The position numbers and the translations under genes are program-made. This document shows, piece by piece, positions 28,276 through 38,590 of a stretch of DNA of 64,000 nucleotides (positions within the stretch are counted from its first letter, which is position 1; every line of letters starts with the position of its first letter). A model generated the notes under the pieces. That model saw only the letters and a program-made list of their open reading frames with translations. It ran no database searches and was not told where the DNA came from. Origin of the DNA: Dietzia massiliensis (GTDB lineage: Bacteria; Actinomycetota; Actinomycetes; Mycobacteriales; Mycobacteriaceae); NCBI RefSeq assembly GCF_018390595.1, contig NZ_JAHBAV010000015.1, positions 1 through 64,000 of the forward strand, in the 5' to 3' direction.

Positions 28276-29032
28276 GGGCTCCTCTTCTGTCGCGCTCGAA
28301 GCAGCGCCACCGGGCACGCTTCGACCCCACCAGTCTATAGGACCAGCGGAAACGCAGGGTCGGGCGCGCGGGGGTGCCGGGTCGACGATCCACCACGGCG
28401 CCCGCTCCGGCGCCGGTCGGAAGCGCGCCTCGTCATCGGGACCGGCCTGGCCCGGCAGCGGTCTGCCTTCCCGCGGCACCTCGCGCGCATCGGGGCCGCC
28501 TCCGCGCGCCCCCCGATGTCGCCCCGCGCCGGATCAGCGCGACTGGATTCGAGGCCGATCGCGGCCGGTTCCCCCCGATCCGGTGATGCCGATCACCATT
28601 CGGGCCGCCCGGGCGCGGCACGCGGGCGGCGAACGTACGACACAGCTGACTCATCGTCCAGTTCTCAGTTCGGACGCCGTCTTCTCAGCGAGCGGAGTAC
28701 GTCCCGGGAACGCAAAATAAGGGCAGTTTTAGCGTGTACTCCGTGATCACAGCACGTTGGACACATTCCGCTGTTTGTGACGCGTCCGCAAACCCAGGCA
28801 CCCCGCTGCCAGTTTGTGATCGAACGTTTAGATAAAAACTGTCTTATAGTAAAGAGATTTTCTTGGGAAAAAGTCCGGCCGTGAGTGTTGTGCGGCCCCG
28901 CCACCGGGCGCACACTTTCCCTGTCGCACGGAGCACCGTGCGAGGGGATCGGGGCGAGAGTCCGGATCCCCGGGGGGGACGCCGCCACTCCCGAGGGGGA
29001 TCGGGAGTGGCGGCACTACAACAGGGATGAAT
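28276..29032. promoter_or_regulatory. Gene-free control region between gyrA and the polysaccharide operon
   Basis: No gene is supported in these 757 bases. The left half (28276-28620) is GC-rich and contains the gyrA leader. The right half is markedly richer in A+T, with a likely -10 hexamer TATAGT at 28845-28850 inside the AT-rich stretch 28825-28865. Transcription from near 28857 would give a leader of about 175 bases containing three hairpins: 28925-28942, 28944-28970 and 28981-29014. I could not match the leader to a known riboswitch class. Confidence 0.6.
28981..29014 (+). promoter_or_regulatory. Perfect 14-bp hairpin in the leader of the polysaccharide operon
   Basis: GCCGCCACTCCCGA pairs perfectly with TCGGGAGTGGCGGC across the six-base loop GGGGGA. 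It ends only nine bases before the AGGG that should be the ribosome-binding site of the first gene. No T-run follows, so it is not a normal terminator; it could protect the mRNA, control ribosome access or be an attenuation element. Confidence 0.6.
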
Positions 29033-31261
29033 ATGTTCAACACCGCTGCGCGCGGTGGCTCGAGCCGGGGGCTCTCGCCTCTGCAGCGATCGGGTCTCCG
29101 CGCGGTCACCGCTCTCGCCGTCACCGGCGCCATCACCGCTCCGCTGGTGGGTATCGCCACCGCCCAGACCGGGTCTCTCGGATCATCCGGATCGGGCGGG
29201 TCAACCCCGCCCGCGTCGAGCACGACGCCGACCTCCAGCACCGCCCCGACCACGACGCCACCGCCCTCCGCCGCCCAGGCGACGGTCGAGCTCCGTGTCC
29301 TGGTCCTCGACGACGGGGATTTCAGCGGCGAGGCGTTCGCCACCCGGCTGGCCGCCGAGGGGGTCGAAGTGGACCGGATCAACGTCAAGGCGACCGGCCG
29401 CCAGGCCATCACCCGGGCGATGCTGGCCGACGACGCGACCAAGACCGCGCGCTACATGGGCATCGTCTCCGTGGCCGCCGATCGCACCGGGCTGACCCCG
29501 GAGGAGAACGCGGTGATCGATCAGTTCACCGCCGACTACGGAATCCGCGAGGTGTCCGCGAACGTCACGCCGGTGGCGGAAGTGGGCCTCGTGCCGACCA
29601 CCAGCGGCACCAACTTCGACGCCACCACCGCCACGCTGACCGCGGGAGCACTCTCCGGCGAGTGGTCCTACCTCGACGGCCCCGTGCCCTTCGAGAATCT
29701 GAGCTCGACGGTGGCCGAGTCGTGGGGCTACGCCGCGACGCCGGCTCCCGGCGCGCAGTTCGTACCCCTGCTGACGGGCCCGTCCGGCGGTGCCGGCGTG
29801 ATGATGGGCGTCCACACCCAGGGCACCCGCGAGCGCCTCGTGATGACCGTCGCGATGAACCAGTATCAGCACCACTTCAAGGCGCTCTCCCACGGGATCA
29901 TCACGTGGCTGACCCGCGGCGTGTCGACGTCGCTCTACCGCAACGTGTTCAACGTCCAGGTCGACGACGTCTTCCTCGCCGACGACGAGTGGAACCCCAT
30001 CGGCAACTGCACGTTCGGAGCGGATTGCGAAGCCGAGGCCCCAGACGGAGCCCTCACCGAGTCCCGCATGGTCGCCGACGACGTCGGCGTGGCCACGAGC
30101 TGGGAGAATTCGAACGGCATCGAACTCGACATGACCTTCAACGCCTTCGGCGCTCGCAGAGGAGACGGGCTCACCGACGCCCTGCTCGCGGCGAAGAACC
30201 AGCTCCGGTGGATCAACCACACGTGGGACCACACCAACCTCGACAGCCTCGGCCAGGCGGAGATCACCGCGCAGATCGAGCAGAACATCACCTGGGCGCG
30301 GGACAACGGCGTCCCACTCAACCCCACCGAACTGGTCACGGGTCAGCACTCGGGCACCGCCTCGGGCCCCGCCAGGCGCGACAACCCTGCTCTCGCGCCG
30401 GCACTGGACGACACCGGCGTGACCTGGATCGCCGGCGACGCGTCGGTCGAGCCGAACCAGCGGCCGCTCGGGAACGCCCTCACGGTTCCGCGCCACCCGA
30501 TGAACATCTACTACAACACCTCGACCAAGGAGAACGCGGTCGACGAGTACAACTGGATCTACACCCGGTCCGACCAGGGTGGTTCCGGGACATGCGAGAG
30601 GAACGCCGCCTCGACCTGCCTCGACGCTCCGTTGCCGCTGGAGAGCGGCTTCGACGAGTACATCGTCCCGCAGGAGGCCCGGCACGCACTCAGCCACGCG
30701 CTGAGCATGGACCCGCGGCCGCACTACGTCCACCAGTCGAACATCACCGGAGACCGCATCCTCTACCCGGTGCTGGACGCGATGGTCCGCGACTACCGCG
30801 CGCTGTTCAACGACCGGTCTGCGCCGCTGCGCAACCCCTCGCACGCCGAGCTGGGGCTCGAGATGCAACGGCGCGCCGCCTGGGCGGACGCGGCGGACTC
30901 CGTCACGGCGACCGTCCGCGGCTCGACGCTCGTCATCGAGAACGACGGTGCTGCCTCCGTCGAGGTGCCGATCACCACCCGCAGCGGCTCCGCCTTCGAC
31001 GGCGAGGCCTACGCCGGGTCCAAGTCACGCTGGGTGACGGTCCCAGCAGGCGGCGAGGTCACCTTCGAGCTCGGATACGACGTCGGGTTCCTCACGCCGG
31101 ACGAAGACACGGAAGAGCCGGCGGTCGCCGCCCGCGCTCTTCCGCGAGCCGCCAGGGCCGCCGCAGCCCCGTCGCCCGGTCAGAACTCCGTGGTCGTCCC
31201 GCCGATCAATGACGCCACCCGCGTCGGCGCCGTGGGCGAGGGCCCGACGGCGAGGGGCTGA
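29033..31261 (+). CDS. Secreted CE18-like polysaccharide deacetylase (Agd3-type)
   Basis: Secreted protein of 742 aa. The N-terminus is basic and followed by a hydrophobic stretch ending near ATAQT (about residue 46), a Sec signal peptide. After a Ser/Thr/Pro linker there is a beta-rich N-terminal region (about 90-290) and then the deacetylase core: FNVQVDDVFL with the acidic pair near 311-312, HTWDH near 396-400 and PHYVHQSN near 568. This arrangement matches fungal Agd3 (CE18), which deacetylates galactosaminogalactan, more than CE4 enzymes. A beta-strand-rich C-terminus and a basic tail follow. AGGG lies six bases before the second ATG (29033), which I prefer to the ATG at 29027. First gene of the operon. 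Assignment is by motif memory, not alignment. Confidence 0.72.
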   Translation: MFNTAARGGSSRGLSPLQRSGLRAVTALAVTGAITAPLVGIATAQTGSLGSSGSGGSTPPASSTTPTSSTAPTTTPPPSAAQATVELRVLVLDDGDFSGEAFATRLAAEGVEVDRINVKATGRQAITRAMLADDATKTARYMGIVSVAADRTGLTPEENAVIDQFTADYGIREVSANVTPVAEVGLVPTTSGTNFDATTATLTAGALSGEWSYLDGPVPFENLSSTVAESWGYAATPAPGAQFVPLLTGPSGGAGVMMGVHTQGTRERLVMTVAMNQYQHHFKALSHGIITWLTRGVSTSLYRNVFNVQVDDVFLADDEWNPIGNCTFGADCEAEAPDGALTESRMVADDVGVATSWENSNGIELDMTFNAFGARRGDGLTDALLAAKNQLRWINHTWDHTNLDSLGQAEITAQIEQNITWARDNGVPLNPTELVTGQHSGTASGPARRDNPALAPALDDTGVTWIAGDASVEPNQRPLGNALTVPRHPMNIYYNTSTKENAVDEYNWIYTRSDQGGSGTCERNAASTCLDAPLPLESGFDEYIVPQEARHALSHALSMDPRPHYVHQSNITGDRILYPVLDAMVRDYRALFNDRSAPLRNPSHAELGLEMQRRAAWADAADSVTATVRGSTLVIENDGAASVEVPITTRSGSAFDGEAYAGSKSRWVTVPAGGEVTFELGYDVGFLTPDEDTEEPAVAARALPRAARAAAAPSPGQNSVVVPPINDATRVGAVGEGPTARG

Positions 31262-31265
31262 CGAC

Positions 31266-32783
31266 ATGCGTATCGCCCTGATCAACGAAGGCACCTACCC
31301 GGTCAACACCGGCGGAGTCAGCACCTGGTGCGACCAGCTGGTGAGCGGGATGCCGGACCACACGTGGGAGGTCGTCACCCTGACGGGCGGCAGCCGCACA
31401 CCGATCACGTGGACCGTCCCGAGCCAGGTCAGGTCCACGACCCTGTATCCGGTGTGGGCACCTATCCGAGCCGGCCTCCCTGAGAGCCAGCTCCTCACCC
31501 GGCGGAGGCGGGCCCGCGTGCGGGCCGCCCTCCGCGACCTCTGGGCGGCGATTCTGCCGCCCGCCGAGACCATCACGGTCGCCGACGGCACTGTGCGCCA
31601 CGACCCGGCCCTCCTGGGCGCGGCGCTCCGCGAGCTCCTCGCGGCCGGCGGCGGTGACCTCTTCCGACTCCTGGGGTCGGAGAGTTCCGCCGAGGCCCTG
31701 CTCGACGCGTGGTGGGGCCACTCCCCCGCGCTGGACCGGTCCGCCCGGCTCAGCGTGGGGGATGCGGTCGAAGCCGCCACTCTCGTCGATCGCACCCTCT
31801 GCGCCACCGACGTCGGATTCGGCGACGTCGACGTGGTCCACGCCTCCTCCAACGGGAGCGCCGCGTTGGTCGGACTCGCCCGTAAGTGGCGGGACGGCGT
31901 ACCACTGATCCTCACCGAACACGGCGTCTACCTGAGGGAACGTTACCTCGCCCTGGCGGGCACCCAGCTCGGCTGGTCGGCCCGCTACGCCGTGTGCACA
32001 GCGCTCCGGGCCTTCTGCGTTCTCGTCTACAGCGAGGCCGACCTCCTCCTCCCCGTCAGCGACTTCAACGCCCGGTGGGCCGTCCGCCTCGGCGCCGAGC
32101 CGTCCCGGATCCACACCGTCCGCAACGGTGTGGACGTGTCGACGATGACCCCGGTGGGCCCCGAGCCCGAAGTACCCACGATCAGCTTCGTGGGCCGCAT
32201 CGACCCGCTCAAGGACCTCGAGACACTCGTCCGCGCCTACGCCCTGGTCAGGCGGGAACTACCCGCCACGCGGCTACGGATCTTCGGGCCGTGCCCGGCG
32301 GGCAACGCCCGGTACAAGGAATCGATCGAGGAGACCATCGACGAACTGGGGGTCACGGACGGCGTCACGTGGGAGGGGCCGACCGCCGGGCCCCGGCCCG
32401 CGGTCGAAGCCGGCTCGATCGTCGCCCTGTCGTCGGTGTCCGAGGGCCTGCCCTTCACCACGATCGAGGCGATGATGTGCGGGCGAGTCACCGTCAACAC
32501 CGACGTCGGAGGCGTCTCCGAGGCGGTCGGCCGGGACGGCCGGTTGGGCGGTCTGGTTCCGCCGCGAGACCCCGAGGCCTTCGCGCAGGAGTGCCTCCGG
32601 TTCCTCACCGACGACCGGCTCCGAGAGCAGACCGGTCAACGTGGCCGGGAACACGCTTTGGAATCGTTCGCCCTGTCCAGTTGCATCGACACCTTCCGGG
32701 GCTGGTACGAGATCGCCGCCGGCATCCACAGCGACCACTTCACCGGTGGCGCTCTCGAGTACATCGCGAGCGTGGCGTCATGA
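31266..32783 (+). CDS. PelF-like GT4 glycosyltransferase
   Basis: Cytoplasmic GT-B glycosyltransferase of 505 aa, the same length as PelF. The opening INEGTYPVNTGGVSTWCDQL is the PelF-type N-terminus (EGTYP...GGVS), and the C-terminal nucleotide-sugar part has SFVGRIDPLKDLETL, the acidic SEGLPFTTIEAM motif near residue 400 and NTDVGGVSEAV. PelF polymerises UDP-N-acetylhexosamines into the Pel chain on the cytoplasmic side, and fungal Gtb3 does the equivalent in galactosaminogalactan. The ATG lies four bases after the deacetylase stop and the stop overlaps the next ATG (ATGA), so this is a coupled operon. Confidence 0.85.
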   Translation: MRIALINEGTYPVNTGGVSTWCDQLVSGMPDHTWEVVTLTGGSRTPITWTVPSQVRSTTLYPVWAPIRAGLPESQLLTRRRRARVRAALRDLWAAILPPAETITVADGTVRHDPALLGAALRELLAAGGGDLFRLLGSESSAEALLDAWWGHSPALDRSARLSVGDAVEAATLVDRTLCATDVGFGDVDVVHASSNGSAALVGLARKWRDGVPLILTEHGVYLRERYLALAGTQLGWSARYAVCTALRAFCVLVYSEADLLLPVSDFNARWAVRLGAEPSRIHTVRNGVDVSTMTPVGPEPEVPTISFVGRIDPLKDLETLVRAYALVRRELPATRLRIFGPCPAGNARYKESIEETIDELGVTDGVTWEGPTAGPRPAVEAGSIVALSSVSEGLPFTTIEAMMCGRVTVNTDVGGVSEAVGRDGRLGGLVPPRDPEAFAQECLRFLTDDRLREQTGQRGREHALESFALSSCIDTFRGWYEIAAGIHSDHFTGGALEYIASVAS

Positions 32784-34168
32784 GCGAGACCTTCCTCATC
32801 CCCGATCCACCCGGCCGGTCTCCCCGGCACGCGAAGCCGCTGGTCGTCGCCGCCGTTCCCGCCGAGGCCCACCAGGGTCTCGTCGGGCACGCGGTCGACC
32901 GGTTCGACGTGGCCGCCCACCTCGAGGCGTCCGGCTTCGGCGACGCGCTCGCCCGGCGGCACGGTGCTCACGACGTCTACGAATACGCCCGTACCCTCCC
33001 CGCGCTCGCTCCCGGAGCCGCGGAGACCGCGATCGTTCGTCCTCGCGTCCGCCGCGAGGGGTGGGTCCGAGCACTCCTGCTCCTGGCCGGCGCGGTCGTC
33101 ATGGCGCTCTGCGCACCCGCCGCGATCGGCGTCGGCGCCGATCTGTCGATCGCGATCGTCGCCACCGGTCTCTCCGGGTGGGTGCTGGGACAGCTACTCG
33201 GATTCGTCACGTGGCGAAGGGCCGGCCTAGGGGATCTCGCCGGTGCTGCGCGCATCTCGGTCGGCATCGCACTGCTCCTCGCGGCTCCCCTCGTCGGCGT
33301 CGTCACCGCGGCGACCTGGTACCTCGGCGACGCACCAGCCCTACCCACCGCCGCACTCTGCGGCGCGTGGACCCTGTACGCCGCCTCGTTGACCCTCATC
33401 TCCGTACTCGGGGGTCTGCGTCTGCTCACCGTACTCGCCGCGGGCTGCGCGGCGGTCGCCGTCGCCGCCACCTTCGCCGGCGCGGCGCTCGTGCCGATCA
33501 TCACTCTCGGGGTCCTGTCCCTGGGCGGAGCCCTACTCGCCGCCCGGACCTACCGGATGACCACCCCACTCCCGCCAGCGTTGCCCACCCGGGACGACAT
33601 CCGCGCGGCGTTCGACGGTACCTGTCAGGCCGCTCTGATGTCGACCGCGCTGCTCCTTGCGCTCAACCTCGCCGACTCCGACGACCGGATCCCGCTGTCC
33701 ATCGCGGTCATCCTCGCCGCCGCACTGTGCGATCCGGCGATCGAGGACCTCGGCATCCGGCTCAAGTCCCTGTCCTACCGCTCCGGCCGCTGGCGATTCG
33801 TCCTCCGCGGCGTCCTCGTCCGCACCCTCATCTACCTGGCGGTCATCGCACTGGCGACGCTGTCCGCGACGTGGATCGTCGACCAGATCCTCGGAATCGC
33901 CGAAGACCCCGCATCCGGACTCGTCCCGGACATCGTCGTCCTCTGCGTCGTCGCCCCGGTGTTCGCCGTGTTCGCCTTCGGTTCCGCGATCGTCCTCCGG
34001 GCCGGCCGGGTCGCCGAAGCGGTGTGGATATCGGCGCTCGCCTGCCTGGGATTCGCGACGCTCCGCTTCGGACTACCGGTTACCGTCGGGATCGCCATGC
34101 TGTGCGGGGCCTGCCTGCTGGCGGTCTATCACGCCGTTTCAGCGGCCCTACACCCCCACAGCTGGTGA
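32780..34168 (+). CDS. Polytopic membrane protein, candidate PelG-like exporter
   Basis: Integral membrane protein of 462 aa. The first 90 residues are soluble, and then about ten to twelve hydrophobic segments run to the C-terminus (residues 98-456). PelG, the inner-membrane partner of PelF, is of similar length and topology, and position right after a PelF-like gene supports the same role of moving the nascent chain across the membrane. I see no clear sequence signature of PelG or of the MOP flippase fold, so this is inferred from context. Four-base overlaps with both neighbouring genes (ATGA upstream, GTGA downstream). Confidence 0.68.
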   Translation: MSETFLIPDPPGRSPRHAKPLVVAAVPAEAHQGLVGHAVDRFDVAAHLEASGFGDALARRHGAHDVYEYARTLPALAPGAAETAIVRPRVRREGWVRALLLLAGAVVMALCAPAAIGVGADLSIAIVATGLSGWVLGQLLGFVTWRRAGLGDLAGAARISVGIALLLAAPLVGVVTAATWYLGDAPALPTAALCGAWTLYAASLTLISVLGGLRLLTVLAAGCAAVAVAATFAGAALVPIITLGVLSLGGALLAARTYRMTTPLPPALPTRDDIRAAFDGTCQAALMSTALLLALNLADSDDRIPLSIAVILAAALCDPAIEDLGIRLKSLSYRSGRWRFVLRGVLVRTLIYLAVIALATLSATWIVDQILGIAEDPASGLVPDIVVLCVVAPVFAVFAFGSAIVLRAGRVAEAVWISALACLGFATLRFGLPVTVGIAMLCGACLLAVYHAVSAALHPHSW

Positions 34169-34869
34169 GCGCGCCACGCGCGGCGGTGCCGCTGTACCTC
34201 CACCCCGCATACGATCGAGAGCTCTGGGAGCAGGTCCTGCATCCGGGTGCCGCCGACCTCGTCGTCGTCAACGTCGACTCCGGGCCGGGACGCACCACCG
34301 ACCCGATCTTCGCCGAGGCCCTCCGCAACGCACCCGTCGACAAGGGGCCGACCGTCCTGGGGTACGTCGACACCGACTACGGGCGGCGCAGCCTCAGGGA
34401 CATCCGCACCGATGTCCGCCGCTGGCGGGAGGAGTACGGCGTGACCTCGGTGTTCCTGGACCAGGTGGCATCCGGGATCGGGTCCGACGGTCACCTCGAC
34501 GCCCGGGTCATCGTGCCACTGACGGGTCTCGTCCACGCGCTACGGCGGGACGGCGCCCGGGTCATCGCAGGGAACCCGGGCGCCGTCCCACACCCGTGGA
34601 TACTCCGGCTGCTCGACATCACCTGCGTCCGTGAGACCGATCTCGAGACACACCTGACCGGCCCCGGCGAACCACCGGGTGGCGTCGACCCGTCGCGGGT
34701 CTGGCACCTCGTCTACGACTGCCCACCCGACCGCGCACGGGAGGCCATCGACCGGTCTGTCGAACTCGGCGCCGGCTACGTGGGTCTCGCCGCCGACGCG
34801 CTGCCCCACCCGTGGGGATCCGTTGAGTACCTCAACCCCGACGGCGCACCCGTCAGCAGCTGCGGTTGA
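34165..34869 (+). CDS. GH135/spherulin-4-like glycoside hydrolase
   Basis: Hydrolase-like protein of 234 aa. The fold elements VPLYLHPAYD, DLVVVNVDSGPG, VLGYVDTDYG and VFLDQVASG match the spherulin-4 family, whose fungal member Sph3 (GH135) cuts galactosaminogalactan during its synthesis. The aspartates in NVDSG, YVDTDYG and FLDQ are candidate catalytic residues. No signal peptide is visible: the GTG start that overlaps the previous stop leads directly into the first beta strand, and upstream codons are the 3' end of the membrane-protein gene in another frame. It may therefore act inside the cell or be exported by another route. Its 3' end overlaps the convergent GH114 gene by 17 bases. Confidence 0.75.
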   Translation: MSAPRAAVPLYLHPAYDRELWEQVLHPGAADLVVVNVDSGPGRTTDPIFAEALRNAPVDKGPTVLGYVDTDYGRRSLRDIRTDVRRWREEYGVTSVFLDQVASGIGSDGHLDARVIVPLTGLVHALRRDGARVIAGNPGAVPHPWILRLLDITCVRETDLETHLTGPGEPPGGVDPSRVWHLVYDCPPDRAREAIDRSVELGAGYVGLAADALPHPWGSVEYLNPDGAPVSSCG

Positions 34870-35776
34870 CGTACCCGGGGTCGCCCCGGGGCACCACGTC
34901 CCGATCACGGAGAAGGACCGAGATGCGATCGCCGCGGAGACGGCACGCGGTCTCGAACGCCCGGGAGCCACCGTCGGTGTACTCGATCTCGATCACCCGG
35001 TCGCCGTAGGCCGCCAGATAGCGATCACACTCCGAACCACGCCCCCACGAATACAGCTGGCAGTCCTCGGCGACGGCGTAGTCGAAACCCACCCGACGGA
35101 TCTCCTCATCCGTCAGCTCCGCCGCGTTCTTCTGCGCGACCGCGAGGCCCCGGGCGTGCGCACGGTCAACCAGCAGGTCCGCGTACGCGACCGCGTCCGC
35201 CCGGGTCAGGCGTCCCCCCGACCGCGTCCAGGAGTCGAGATTGTCCGGCTCGACCGCGTGGAATCCAAGGTCGGCGCAGTCGGCCAACCACCCGTCCACG
35301 ATGGCGGCCAGTCGCGACCGCTTGGCGTCGGACGAGATGTCCAGCAGCGCCTCGTCCCACTCGGTGTCCTCGACCACGTCGCCGCCGGGGCCGCGCAACA
35401 CGAGATCAGCGTGCTGACCGCTCCAGGCCGAGGCCTCGTGGGGTTGTGCCTGGAACGCGTTGAGGTAGCAGACCGAGTAGACGCCGTCGACCGGCGGATC
35501 CGAGCGATCGCGGATGACCACCCCGACGTCAGCGGCGGGCGGGTACGCGCCACCGATCTGGTAGTCGACCACCGCGCCCGCCGGCGGCGGCTCGACATCG
35601 GGCACCGACAGGCCACCGGCGCCCGGCTGCGCGTCGGGACTCGTACCGGGGGCCGGGCCGGTCGCGACCGATCCCTGGCCGAGTACCTCGCTGCCGCACC
35701 CGGACACGACGAGCGCGGTAGCGCACGCCAGGGCGACGACGGCCCGACCGACGCCGGTCACCGTGGTCTGTCTCAC
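34853..35776 (-). CDS. GH114-like endo-alpha-1,4-polygalactosaminidase, lipoprotein
   Basis: Secreted lipid-anchored hydrolase-like protein of 307 aa. The lipobox LVVSGC at about residues 22-27 predicts a surface lipoprotein. The catalytic region starts with VVDYQIGGAYPP and has VCYLNAF, WDEALLDIS, HAVEPDNLD, AQKNAAEL and AVAEDCQLY; these are typical GH114 elements and include several acidic residues suited to catalysis. Fungal Ega3 (GH114) cuts the same galactosamine polymer as Agd3 and Sph3 modify. It is encoded on the opposite strand to the other four genes and converges with the GH135 gene. The start is GTG; CATGAT lies six bases upstream, a possible leaderless promoter. Confidence 0.82.
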   Translation of the reverse strand: MRQTTVTGVGRAVVALACATALVVSGCGSEVLGQGSVATGPAPGTSPDAQPGAGGLSVPDVEPPPAGAVVDYQIGGAYPPAADVGVVIRDRSDPPVDGVYSVCYLNAFQAQPHEASAWSGQHADLVLRGPGGDVVEDTEWDEALLDISSDAKRSRLAAIVDGWLADCADLGFHAVEPDNLDSWTRSGGRLTRADAVAYADLLVDRAHARGLAVAQKNAAELTDEEIRRVGFDYAVAEDCQLYSWGRGSECDRYLAAYGDRVIEIEYTDGGSRAFETACRLRGDRISVLLRDRDVVPRGDPGYVNRSC

Positions 35777-35831
35777 GCGGCAATCATGCCACCATCGCGG
35801 CGGCACGATCGACCTTTACCTCGACGTCCCG

Positions 35832-37991
<2,160 letters not shown>

Positions 37992-38035
37992 CTACCTGCG
38001 GGAACCGCCGCGCGGGCCGCGGGCACGCCCGGCCC

Positions 38036-38590
38036 TCACCCGTAGGTGTCCCGCGGGCCCCGACCCGACACGTGGAGGGGGCCCTTCCGCCAACTCGGTT
38101 TCTCCGGCCCCTCCACCTTGAGCCGACGGACGTGACCCGGTCCCATCGCGGCGGCGATCTTGCGGAGGATGTCCGCGGACATCAACCGCAGCTGCGTGGC
38201 CCACGCGGTACTCGACGCCCGCACGTGGAGAATCCCCTCCTCCAGACGCTCCGGCGTCGCGTGGCTCGAGACGTCCTCGCCGACGATCCGTCCCCACTCG
38301 GCGAACAGTCGGCCGGTGGCGACCTTGTCGTCCCATCCGCGTTTCTTGGCGATTTGGCCGACGAGCCGCCCGAGCGGCTGGGGGTCCCACGGATCGGCGC
38401 CGGCACCCGTCCAGCCGCGCTTGCGCAACCGACGTCCCGCGCCGACCGGGCCGGTCCGTCCGCGACCGACCTGCTTGCCTTCCGCACGGGCCTTCGCCCT
38501 GGCCTCCTCGAGCGCCTTCTTGGCGATGTCATAACCACGTTGTGGCTGGTCGGACGGTGTTATGCCGTCCCGTCCGGTCCCGCCCGTCAT
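38036..38590 (-). CDS. dciA: DciA-family replicative helicase loader (DUF721)
   Basis: Protein of 184 aa, the DciA/DUF721 family that helps load or stimulate the DnaB helicase in bacteria lacking DnaC. A basic disordered N-terminus (about residues 25-60, KKALEEARAKARAEGK) is followed by the conserved LGRLVGQIAKKRGW and WGRIVGEDVSSHATPERLEEGILHVRASSTAWATQL core (given here in parts). The M. tuberculosis equivalent is Rv0004. Its ATG overlaps the recF stop by four bases, and it lies between recF and gyrB as usual. Confidence 0.92.
   Translation of the reverse strand: MTGGTGRDGITPSDQPQRGYDIAKKALEEARAKARAEGKQVGRGRTGPVGAGRRLRKRGWTGAGADPWDPQPLGRLVGQIAKKRGWDDKVATGRLFAEWGRIVGEDVSSHATPERLEEGILHVRASSTAWATQLRLMSADILRKIAAAMGPGHVRRLKVEGPEKPSWRKGPLHVSGRGPRDTYG

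Noticed and set aside
28860..29014. c-di-GMP or c-di-AMP riboswitch in the polysaccharide operon leader
   Set aside because: I looked for the conserved core of GEMM-I and ydaO elements and did not find it. The structured leader is kept as an unassigned finding instead.
28276..35831. Mobile element as carrier of the inserted polysaccharide genes
   Set aside because: I searched the borders for transposase or integrase frames, tRNA-end repeats and terminal inverted repeats and saw none; the genes have high GC like their neighbours, with only the 28.6-29.0 kb control region A+T-richer.
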